A stretch of DNA of 64,000 nt from Anastatus disparis (Eukaryota; Arthropoda; Insecta; Hymenoptera; Eupelmidae): assembly GCA_017163975.1 (NCBI GenBank), contig JAFFSR010000347.1, positions 7,244,001-7,308,000 of the forward strand. Reading direction: 5' to 3'. The position numbers were made by a program, and so were the translations under genes. The notes under the pieces are model-generated. The model ran no database searches, was not told the origin of the DNA, and saw only the letters and a program-made list of their open reading frames with translations. Positions 22,349-32,123 of the stretch are shown here, in pieces; position 1 is the first letter of the stretch, and every line of letters starts with the position of its first letter.

Positions 22349-23078
22349 ATAAGATATATCTGGAAGTGTACATATCCTTATAGTTGAGATGGCCTAACCT
22401 ATAATGCCACAAAACTAAATCAGAATACTTATTCGTTAATACGTTATTACATTGTTCAGTGATTAGGCATATGTAATATAAATCACCCATTCTCTTTGCT
22501 AATAACTTCACATTACCACCTTTGTCAATAACAGACGCTTTAGTCTTACTAAAAACAACATCATGATCGGTGTCAGTGATTTTTGAAACAGACATTAAAT
22601 TATATCGCAAATCAGGTACATATAACGTATTATTCAAACTAATTTGTCTATTTTCAGATCCGTTCGAACTTACAAACTTTACTGTACCTTTAGCATTAAC
22701 TTTTGTAGATACATCATTTGCTAAATTTACTCTATCATTATAAGTATCAAAAATCTCAACAAATTGATTTTTATCTTTACATAAATGAGTGGTACAACCA
22801 CTATCAAGACACCACATATCAGTATTTACCTGTTCAGTATGCATTGCATATGAATTTTGATCGTATATTACCAAGAATACATCCTCAGACATCAAACCAT
22901 GATATTTCTGCTCATTTATTTTTGTTGGACATTGAGCTCCTTTGTGGCCTGACTTCTTGCATCGGTAACACTTAAATTTAAAAAGTTTGTTGTTATTGCT
23001 TTGAGAATTTCCAGCACCTAAGTTGTAACGTTGATTCCAATTTCCAGTATTACTTAAACTTGGTCCTCCTTTATACAT
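22320..23078 (-). pseudogene. Copia gag C-terminus, protease and pre-integrase
   Basis: A 252-codon frame reads, in order: zinc knuckle CYRCKKSGHKGAQC (CX2CX4HX4C), protease active site WCLDSGCTTHLC (D-S-G intact), and the GAG-pre-integrase region ending VLWHYRLGHLNYKDM. It stops shortly after, where the internal deletion joins it to the RNase H segment (about 22340). Motifs are intact up to the deletion, consistent with a young element that lost its centre. Confidence 0.9.
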
Positions 23079-23732
23079 GCCCTTGAATGTTGCTTCTGTA
23101 TTTGGCCGCTAATGCGCCAGACGTATTTACACTTTCTCGACTTTGCTGACGTGATTCACTTTCTTCAATTATTTTAATTTTCAAAGTCTCGGGTTCTGGC
23201 AACTCGTCGCGCGTTTCTATAGCACAGCGAAAATTTTCGTATGACGGCGGTAAACTATATAACAACATGATAGCTAATAGGTCCTTGTTAATACTTATAT
23301 TCATCGACGTGAGTTTATCAACAGCTTCAAAAAATTTCATTATGTGTTGTCGTACATCGCCATCTTCTTTTAACTTATGCAGCATTAAATGCTTAAGAAG
23401 CGTAGCTTTACGGGCAGGGCCCTTTGATGCATACTCTTTTTCAGCTTTTCCCAGACTTCCTGCGATGTATCACAGCCTCGCACATTTTGCAGTTCGGAGG
23501 GACTTATCGATAAAATTAAATCTGACTTGGCCTTTAGGTCGTTTTGTACCCAAATCAATTGCGCAGCAGTCGGTTCAGTCTCTCCTGACTTTGCGCTCGG
23601 CTTAACAATCGTACCTGCTACGTAACCCCATTCATCATGCTTTATTAACAAAGCCTGCACTTGAATACACCACGTGTCGTAGTTGTCTTTAGTTAATAGT
23701 TCTATTCTTGTAGAATTTACAATGTTCGTCAT
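23071..23732 (-). pseudogene. Copia gag N-terminal part, one frameshift
   Basis: Begins MTNIVNSTRIELLTKDNYDT, the usual Copia gag opening (a W follows), and continues through WGYVAGT and EVWEKLKK. At about 23385-23430 the frame shifts; the second frame (23071-23385) reads HKLKEDGDVRQHIMKFFEAV and LLYSLPPSYENF, the UBN2 gag domain. A further small shift joins the zinc-knuckle frame. Start ATG at 23732 lies about 155 bases from the 5' LTR, a suitable leader length. Confidence 0.88.
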
Positions 23733-23870
23733 TTTACTTAGCTAAATACAAGAAACAAAAAAAAACGTTTTCTTCTTTCACTTGTACACAAGTTAACCTC
23801 AAAAAAAAAATTTGAGCACGTGGTCTGTGCGACAATTATTTTATTTTTTTTTTTTTATTTTACGACAGCA

Positions 23871-23887
23871 CCTGGGCCCATAACCCT
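23871..23887 (-). promoter_or_regulatory. Copia primer binding site (initiator tRNA-Met anticodon arm)
   Basis: The plus strand CCTGGGCCCATAACCCT, directly next to the 5' LTR, equals the anticodon arm of initiator tRNA-Met. The element strand is therefore complementary to that internal tRNA region. Priming from a half tRNA-iMet is known for Drosophila copia-type elements. Confidence 0.8.
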
Positions 23888-24157
23888 TGTTAGGTTAAAA
23901 CAATGAGCAGATACGATTTATACAGAAACACTTTATTTAAAATACAAAGAGATTCTAATTTACTTAATACAGAATAAAGCTTTTTTACAATATTACAGAG
24001 ATCTTTACTCTTCAAGTATCGCAACGGAAGTGAGCGCGAACATGCCACGAGGCAGGAGCAATAATGTAGCGCGTTAACAAAACTTACATGAGTATAATAC
24101 GTCAGGAGTATAATACAGAAGCGCTAAATACGAATATTGATTATCCTATTACTAACA
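23888..24157 (-). repeat. Copia 5' LTR
   Basis: 270 bases, TG...CA, nearly identical to the 3' LTR; followed by the AAACT target duplication. The primer site lies at its inner edge. Confidence 0.95.
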
Positions 24158-24670
24158 AAACTATTAATAATTAATAATTTAAAAAATTTTGATATATTTA
24201 TAAAATGTCAGATTAAGAAAAAAGATATCAAACAGGAATTATAACAAAATAATCCTATAAATCTTCAAAATCTTAAGTATACATTTAAATATATCAAATG
24301 ATAATATTAAAAAATTTTACTAAAAAATTTATGATTTCACAATGATAAAAATCTAAAAGATTTCAAATTTAAGGTTGTGTAAAAACCAACTTAATCTATA
24401 TGTCATGAATAATGATTAAAATTCATTAATAATTTTTTTCAGATATTTTACATAAATAATTAATATTATTTATTTTTTTTCATGTTTCTATGTCAATTAT
24501 AAAAATTTAATAAAAAATGTACAATTATATAATATTATGTATAATATAAAAATATATTATAATGAAAAAATTTTTATATTAAACAATGCATAAGTGTTAT
24601 ATTTTATATTAATATGATAACTATAATGGAGGTTGGCGAGTGGAACGAGCAGGGGGGTACCCCCCCCTAG

Positions 24671-25480
24671 CCAAAATTATTTTCAGGAGGATATAAATAA
24701 ATAAATTTGTAGAGATACTACCAAAGACGCGTTAGGTTTTTTTATTAATGGAAGCCTTCACCAGTAGCCATAAAAATCATTTTGTTTTATAATTTATGTT
24801 TTATTTAATTTTTTATATTATTTTGAATAATTTAAAAAATTGTTTTTTATAATCATTTTAAAATAAAGAAAATAAAAATTTTTTCAATAAAATTTTTGTA
24901 TTAATTCTAGCATTAATCAATTTTAATATTATAAATTATATATTATTATGTTAAGTTTTAAGTTTGTATATTTAAATACATACATTATTATATTGTGGGG
25001 GGGGGCAGTAGAGGGGTTGTGGGGGTGCCGTGGGGTTGCCGTGGGTATTAATTCTAGCATTAATTAATTTTAATATTATAAATTATATATTATTATGTTA
25101 AGTTTTAAGTTTGTATATTTAAATACATACATTATTATATTGTGGGGGGGGCAGTGGAGGGGTTGTGGGGGTGCCGTGGGGGTACTGTGTAGGGGTGCGG
25201 GGGGCGTGGAGGGGTGTGGGGGGTGTGGAGGGTACTTAGAATAAAAGCAACAATAAAAAATATCGTAATATTTTAAACAATTTTACGTTATTTTGTGGAG
25301 GGGTCGTGGGGGTGCCGTGGGGGTGCTGTGGAGGGGCGTGGAGGGATGTGGGGGTTGTGGAGGGGTGCGGGGGGTGTGGAGGGGTGTGGAGGGGTGTGGG
25401 GGGTGTGGAGGGGTATGGGGGTCCGAGGGTTAATTTTTAATATAACTATATAATATAGGTAGATATATATATATATATAT
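24671..25480 (-). mobile_element. Helitron copy 2, 5'-side part with G-rich minisatellites
   Basis: 24750-24870 is the reverse complement of 20161-20300, and 24838-25000 matches 12600-12770 in the same orientation, so this is Helitron sequence in minus orientation. It holds two copies of the TATTAATTCTAGCATT block (24898-24990, 25047-25143), each followed by G-rich repeats (24983-25045, 25143-25440). It ends with the GGGTTAATTTTTAATATAAC flank and a TA run (25462-25479). An unrelated phrase, ACAATTTTACGTTATTTTGT, interrupts the minisatellite near 25275. Confidence 0.6.
25143..25440 (+). repeat. G-rich minisatellite (copy 2)
   Basis: Tandem GTGGAGGGGTGTGGGGGGTG-like units, nearly C-free on the plus strand, with the same flanks as 12766-12905. 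Many G-runs could form quadruplexes. The minus strand reads C-rich across the locus. Confidence 0.88.
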
Positions 25481-25879
25481 TTATGAAGGGAACATTATTT
25501 TATTATACGCTTTTATTTAACTTGACTGCCTCTGAATGTCCTCAAATCTTGCGATTAAAAATTAACGTACTTCTCATTGACTTAGATGGCTGAAATTTTC
25601 AGAATATATGTATTTTGCGTGACAATACATGATTCTGTAATTAAGAAAAAATTTTTTTATAATCAAATATTTATTATTTATAAGCAATATTATATAGCCA
25701 GCGCTATACGACTAATTGACGTCTCTTCTTTGTGCAGCTATTCGTAATAGCTACTCAATTCTCAGTAAAGGCTTATACATATAGGCGTTACTTAGAAAAT
25801 GTATACAAGTGTGTGTTTTGCAAAAAACACATTTATGTCTACGCTTACGTATATATAAGTATACAAATGTGTACGTATA

Positions 25880-27092
25880 CACTGCAAATTCATGTGTGTT
25901 AATTCACACACTGATAGTGAGTACTGTTACACGTTTTAGTGTGTAAATTCTATTATGTGTGTAAAAAAACGCACTTATGTGCGTAAAAGTATTAGTATAC
26001 ACATTTTATGTGTAATTTTACACACATGATCGGTTTAGTGTGAAAATTTACACACATAAATGCGTAAATCTACACATCTATGTGTTTAAAATTTATATTT
26101 GTACATTAATATATTTACTGTAATTAATTTTTATTTTACATTAGTAAAGTAGATAAATTTTCAGGTAGTTACAGTACAACATAAATAATTTTTAATCAAA
26201 GTTTTTCTAAAAATGTATATTTTAATATTAAATTGTATTAGAACTACAATATACATTATTTTAAATTTTATATAGTCTTTTCTTTTAATTGCCTTAAGTA
26301 ATTGATGGTAATATTTTATTATTTAATAAGAAGTTTAATTAAAATTTTTCATATGAGAAAAAATAATTTTATTGAATCGAATGCATCTATTAAATTAATT
26401 ATATGAAATTGAGTAATCAATGTTAAATCAAATAAATTATTTAATAATAAATTTTTCATGTTTATTTTTTTGTAAAAAAATAATTGTTTATTTGATGAAA
26501 AATTAAATTTTTTATAAATAAGAAATTAGATATTCTTTTGATGAAAAAATATTTTTTTTATACAAGAAAAATTATTCTACTGCTCTTAATTTTTTTAATT
26601 AGTATTAATTACTCATGATTATTATTATTTATTTAATTTAAATTTAGAACTGTTTAAAAATAATGAATTTTTTATATTAATAAACCATAAATATAAGAAG
26701 TTATCATGATTCATAGTAAGCGTTCCGTAGCGTAATAGGTAGCGTCGATGCCTCACATCCCGAAGGTCGTGAGTTCGCGCCCGAGTCAGGTCGAAAATTT
26801 TTTAAGCGTTTTTATAGGCGATATAATTTTAATAGGTTAATTCTTAACATAATTGCACATTAAAATAAAAAATTCCAACACAAAAAATTGAGATACCCTC
26901 AAAAATAATTTTTAATTTTTAATATACTTCAATTTATTACACGTTTTAGACGTTTGAATTTACACGTTTACGTGTGTTAAATTAAACATCTAAAACGAGT
27001 GATGGATTTAACACACAAAAAAGTGTGTAAAAATGGCGACAGCCGAATTACACACGTAAGTGTGTTAAAATAACACACTTAAATTTGCAGTG
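25880..27092. mobile_element. TA-flanked MITE with long palindromic ACACA/TGTGT body
   Basis: Ends CACTGCAAATT (25880) and AATTTGCAGTG (27092), flanked by TA on both sides (25878-25879, 27093-27094). Inside are many copies of GTGTGTAAATT/AATTTACACAC motifs near both ends, a tRNA-like unit (26720-26800) and A+T-rich filler. The paralogous sequence at 18700-18725 reads straight through (GTGTACGTAC then CTGCGTGC), giving an empty site that supports the borders. No transposase. Confidence 0.8.
26720..26800 (+). pseudogene. tRNA-like sequence (CAC loop) inside a MITE
   Basis: The order is TAGCGTAATAGGTAGCG (A box-like), CCTCACATCC (CAC, Val-like loop), GGTCGTGAGTTCGCGCCC (strong B box). Acceptor ends GCGTTCC and GTCAGGTCG do not pair well. 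It could be a SINE head or a captured tRNA remnant with an intact-looking Pol III B box. Confidence 0.5.
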
Positions 27093-27287
27093 TATGCGTG
27101 CACATTTGTATACTTATATAAATAAATAAAATAAATAGAAAAAATATTTTAAAAAAATGCTTTTATTCGACGTTAAAAAAATTAATAGTGAAAAATAATT
27201 TTTAATAGATAAATAAAAAATAATTTTTAAAAAACGCTTTTATTAAAAAACAAAAAATAGAATAAAAATAATTCAAATGTATAATTA

Positions 27288-27433
27288 CATTATAAATTAT
27301 GTTTCTGCCTAATATTTTATTGAAATTTTATATAAAAGCGTGGAGAATATAATTTTAAATGTTCTTTCAATATTCTCCACGCTTTTATATAAAATTTCAA
27401 TGAAATATTAGGCAGAAACATAATTTATAATGT
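27288..27433. repeat. Central hairpin of the right inverted-repeat copy
   Basis: Arms 27290-27350 and 27370-27432 are near-perfect inverted complements (shared ACATTATAAATTATGTTTC and AAAGCGTGGAGAATAT). It is the counterpart of 18940-19110. Confidence 0.85.
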
Positions 27434-29227
27434 AATTATACATTTGAATTATTTTTTATTCTATTTTTTGTATTTTAATAGAAGCGTTTTTTAAAAATTA
27501 TTTTTTAATAATTTATTTATTTTTACTTTTTATTTTTTAAAAATTTATTTTTTTCTATTAATTTTTTTAACGTTAAATAAAAGCATTTTTTTAAATATTT
27601 TTTTAATTAATTTTATTTATTAAAAATTATTTTTCTCTATTAATTTTTTTTTATTATTTACATTAGTGATCATAAAAATTATTTGTAATCATACTTGATT
27701 AAGTGATAAATTGTGTATAATTTAAAATTCAATTGGATCTGCAGGTTTTAAAGTGACTTATATGAACTTGAATAAAAACGAACAGAAAAAAATAATATAA
27801 ATATTGTTTTAAATAAAATTATCTTATCACCAATAAAAAACGTTTTTTAATAAAATTATATATCAATCTAAATTTGCATTTTATATTCTATAGCAACAAC
27901 TACAGTTTCTCGATTGAATTGTTAAGTTTGCTGCAGAACTTAAAAATATTAGTTTTCAAAATTTCGTCTTTCAAAATGAAAATGTTGGCTTGGATAATGT
28001 TGAGTTAGAAGAATATATAATAAAAACATGAATACAGATATATATTCCTAATATGAATGTTACGAATTGTGTGCTTTAAGGCAAATACTGTTAAAATTTT
28101 TTTTTCTCTGTATTGGGATTTAAAATGAATGGATCATGATATTTTTTCTAATTATCATTTGGATATATAATTATTAGCATATTAAATTAAACAAGTTATA
28201 AAATATTACTTAAGTTTTCATAATGTCCCAATCAACTGTCCATTTGAAATCCTGATACTTAATGTGCGGAGAATACAAGATCTAATATAAATTTACAAAA
28301 AAACTAGTAAAATTATAATTTATTAAACAAAAACTTAAACAATTTTTTTTGTAATCATGTTAATTTTGATGTAATAATTATTTGAAATTATTTTAATTTT
28401 GAATATTTATGTTGTAAATGTCTGTTGTAAAAGATTAAATAGTAAACTAAAACATTTTTTCATATGTGTTTATCGATTATTTGAAAGAGTAGAGTCCTTA
28501 ACGCTTTTCGACTTCGAAACGTTAAGTCAATCGTTATCGTTAAAAAGTTAGTGAACACCTCCCAGACGATTGCGAGGACTTTGATAATAACGGATTTAAC
28601 TTCTTTAAAAATCACCACTGTCAACTTCACTGTAATCCTTTGAGTCACAAAGGCGAAAATTCGAGAGCCAACATTTTATTTCTGGCAGGTAAGATGAAAA
28701 TATTTAATGCTTTACTATGTATTTTATAAATTGAAATTATTTTCATTATTTAAACATGATTAAAAGTATTATTTCTAAATAAATTAAAAATATTATCTTC
28801 ATGGTTAAAATATGTTAAAATAAATTGCTCCTTTTTAATAAAATTTATTATAATTGAAAATAGATTAAAAAATAAATTAAAAAAAATTTTTTTTTCAATC
28901 GACTTATTATTTCTTAATGAAGAAAATATTTGTAATATAAATCTGTTCTGAATATATATTCTAACCATATAAATTTTTATTATCATGGACGATCTTAGGC
29001 TCCTATTCATAGACCTAACTTAAGTACCGGTTGTTACTTGAACCTTATTCTGTCTTTGCCTCTCCATGATAAGAATAAAAGACAGATAATACAGCCGTTA
29101 CTTGATCTAATAGCTACACTAGAAAAAAAAATGTATTAGTTACGAAAAAAATTTTATTGTATCAAATATATTCTAGCGGGCAATCGGTGAAATATTTTTT
29201 TTATCAATATCATTTATTCCGTCAGTG

Positions 29228-30125
29228 CCCTGGTAGAAATTTGAACATTAAAAATGGTGTAAACAACAATTTATGACCATTGTCAATAGTAATATTTTGT
29301 CATGTCAATATTGGCGAATAAATGGCAATTTTTTGCTGAATCTGCAGAGCTCAAATTTTTTGGTATATTGGTTAGCATCTTATAGGCAAAAAATGCTAAT
29401 ATAAAAATGTTGTTCAAAATTTTTGTATTTAGCCAAAAAAATACGCATTTTAAGTAAACGGAGAGAAAAAATCAGTAACAGCTATCTAAAAATTAGGTAA
29501 ACTGTGGACAACTTTTTTTGACTAGTTATATAACTTTTTAGTAACGAGTCCTTAATTTTTCAGATCATAGGTAAAATCATAACCTCACTTTTGCCACGTG
29601 GCGAGAAAATATAGATTAGTATTTATTCACATTCCTTCGTCAATGTTTATTTTTATTGGAATTTATAAAAATAAAAATAATATTAAATTTTATTAAAATA
29701 AAAATATGAAACGCAGTACGAAACGAGTATAAAAATATCGTTTTTTAAAATAATAAATGGAAAATTTTATTAATCGTTTAAAAATAACCTCTAACAATCT
29801 GATCACAACTCAAAATATACGCGCGAATATATTAACAAAAGTGATTCTATTAATGATTAATGATAACTTTATAGAAAAAACCTTATATGATTCTTAATAG
29901 TAATCAATTAGAGCACAATTTGATAGACTCTACTGTTAACTATCTATATTCAAATAATAGTGGATCAGACTCAACATTTTATTAGCATTTTTTAGGACTA
30001 TGAAGGTTGAAAAAAACGTTTCATATTAGTTCAAATAATGGCCATAAAACATTCCCATTTTCTGCTCTTCACTTTAAAGAAATGGCCATAAAATGGTAGA
30101 AAAAGCGTTTCATTTTCTACCAGGG
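29228..30125. mobile_element. MITE-like element with CCCTGGTAGAAA ends
   Basis: Ends CCCTGGTAGAAA (29228) and its complement TTTCTACCAGGG (ending 30125). TG occurs on both sides (29226-29227, 30126-30127), while the paralogous site in the left arm (reverse complement near 17460) has TG once. A second, inner copy of the terminal motif lies near 30095. About 0.9 kb, no coding potential. Superfamily not assigned. Confidence 0.7.
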
Positions 30126-30349
30126 TGAAAATAAAATTTTTAAATATCAATAAAATATTTCTCAACATACATAAGATATTTCTTTAACTTAACAATATCT
30201 CATACTGGAAATTATTAATTTTGTTTTAAATTCATATCTCGTAATGTCAAAATAAAAATTAAATTAAATAATGAAAATAAAATTTTTTTCCTTCATTAAA
30301 ATATTTTTATGCATATAAAAAATATTGCGTATTAATTTATGCGTATCAA

Positions 30350-31111
30350 ATAGAAGTAACTATTCATTGAATAAATATTATCTTTCTTTAAAAATATATC
30401 TGAATTTTTCAAGCCTAAAAAATAATTTTTTGCAGAAGAATATATTATTTTAAAAACATGAAACATCACTTTTAAGCATAGGAATGATTTGTTACAAGTA
30501 AATTTAAAATATTAGTTCAAATAAATGTTTCAACAAATTTAAGTTCTTTTTCTGCAAAATAAATTTCAATTTTTTTAATTACTAAAACTCTTTTGATTCA
30601 AAAAATTATTTTTTTATTCAAAGAAACATTTTTTTAAAACCGTTAAATGTTGATATTAATTAAAATTTATTTTTTGTAATTATGTTTATAAATAATTGTT
30701 GTGAAATTTTTTTTTTGCTGAAATGTACGTTTTTAATCAAAATAATAATTACTTTATGCAAATGAGAAAATTTTTTAAGTTTTTCAGTTATATTTTCTTC
30801 ATTCCAACAATTATTTTTTTTTTTTTTAATTTAAAATCCTCTTTTTAATGTGAATAAATGTAATAGATTACACTGATTTTTTGCAAAAACAAACATTTTA
30901 TTGTTGAAAAGAGATAGGTTTATCGAAGTTATGAACTAATTTGTTTAATTTAAAAATTGTCTTTGGATAAAAAAATTATTTGACGTAAGATATTTTTTTC
31001 ATTTTGATATAAAAATTATTATAAATAAATATTACATTTTTTCAAGAAAAAAATATAGCATTGTTTTTAAGAAAGTTTTACTTTCAACACTATTTTGGAA
31101 GTAACTAATTT
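30350..31111. other. A+T-rich non-coding stretch
   Basis: No open frame, repeat or RNA gene recognised between the inverted-repeat arm and the next MITE. Confidence 0.4.
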
Positions 31112-31112
31112 C

Positions 31113-31514
31113 TTAAGGGGTGTCCTCATACCGGCACAGAGATCTACCTTATCTACATTTGAATTATAAATTTTAATAAAAATTTAACTATTTTTGACTA
31201 AAATTTTAGGAGGCACATTCTTAACATCTTAAAGAATTTATTGCAACGTTAAAAGACAGAATAAAAGTGAAAATGAAAACAAAAACTGCATAATACGATT
31301 ATTCATAACTACATTAAAAAGTTAATCGTATTAAGCAGTTTTCGCCTTTATTTTTACCCTTATATTGTCTTTTTACGTTGCAATAAATTCTTTGGCATGT
31401 CAAGAATGTGCCTCTCCTACGAATTTCAATCATGAATAGTTAAATTTTTATTAAAATTCATAATTTCAACGTAGATAAGGAAGAACTCTATGTCGGTATG
31501 AGGATTCCCCTTAA
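31113..31514. mobile_element. TTAA-flanked foldback MITE
   Basis: TTAA at 31113-31116 and 31511-31514, with inverted ends GGGGTGTCCTCATACC / GGTATGAGGATTCCCC, continuing as a long imperfect hairpin (GAATTTATTGCAACGTTAAA mirrored at 31373-31392). The flank AAGGAGTCTCATATGA has a paralog at 37715-37730 (reverse complement) that reads through one TTAA without the element, an empty site. Confidence 0.8.
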
Positions 31515-32123
31515 GGAGTCTCATATGACAGCTATAGTTTGTTGTTAATGAAAATTTAAAGTTTAAAGAACTCTTCGAAATTTTGATAAGAATTAATTTA
31601 TACATATAAAAAAATTCTGCAAATTTTTAAGTAGTTTTATTAACTAATTTTTTTATATGTTGTTACGTGGCAAATTCCCCGGACCTCCGAGTGAATCCCC
31701 GAAGCCACGTACTTACCTGGGTTCACAAATTTATATTTAATTTTAATTGAGCGCCAATGAACCCTGCTCAGCTAGCTGGATAGAGCAGCTGCAAAGGGGG
31801 TCAATACTTACTGACCTACCTCGGGTTGTAGGCTGGTTCTAACGATCAGAGTGGTCCAGAAAATCTCAATATAATTTATGATTTAAAAAAAATTAAGTAG
31901 TCAAAAAGAACAATGTTTAACAAATAAGAAGCAAAGTAAATTTCAAATTTATATATAAAAAAAACACTATTGATATTAAATGACTCTAATCATTCAAGAA
32001 AAATGAATGATTTAATTAATTTTATTTACTATAATTTTTGTCCTGAAAAGAGGAATGGGAAAAATAACTATTTGACTCTCTATTTAACTTGAATTTCAAA
32101 CTTCTTATATTATCAATTTAAAA

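Larger units (their letters stand above)
21429..24157 (-). mobile_element. Copia LTR retrotransposon, young, internally deleted
   Basis: Two 270-base LTRs (21429-21698 and 23888-24157), each TGTTAGG...ACTAACA, differ by one base that I can see (C/T in the AAGCTCTTTT / AAGCTTTTTT position). The target duplication AAACT lies at 21424-21428 and 24158-24162. The element reads on the minus strand: 5' LTR at the right, tRNA primer site, gag, protease, start of the integrase region, then a jump into RNase H, purine tract and 3' LTR. The body is 2.7 kb against about 5 kb for a full Copia; most of integrase and RT is missing. It is inserted in the 3' part of Helitron copy 3. Confidence 0.93.
20161..24670 (+). 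mobile_element. Helitron copy 3 (plus strand), split by Copia
   Basis: In plus orientation: an upstream block (20161-20300, reverse complement of 24750-24870), a helicase fragment (20284-20570), a TA expansion (20656-20708), a second reading frame (20728-21126), a 3' non-coding part, and the terminus GGGGGGTACCCCCCC then CTAG at 24667-24670. The 3' part is interrupted at 21429-24157 by a Copia element with target duplication. Removing Copia restores similarity to copy 1 (10570-11340). The base after CTAG is C rather than the usual T. Confidence 0.7.
25490..30350 (-). repeat. Long inverted-repeat arm, right copy (carries two nested elements)
   Basis: 25490-27440 matches 18320-19100 directly once the insertion 25880-27092 is removed. 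28490-30350 matches 17220-18290 in reverse complement once 29228-30125 is removed. The stretch 27650-28480 has no partner in the left copy and no recognisable gene. Divergence is substantial, with many indels, so this duplication is old. Confidence 0.6.
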
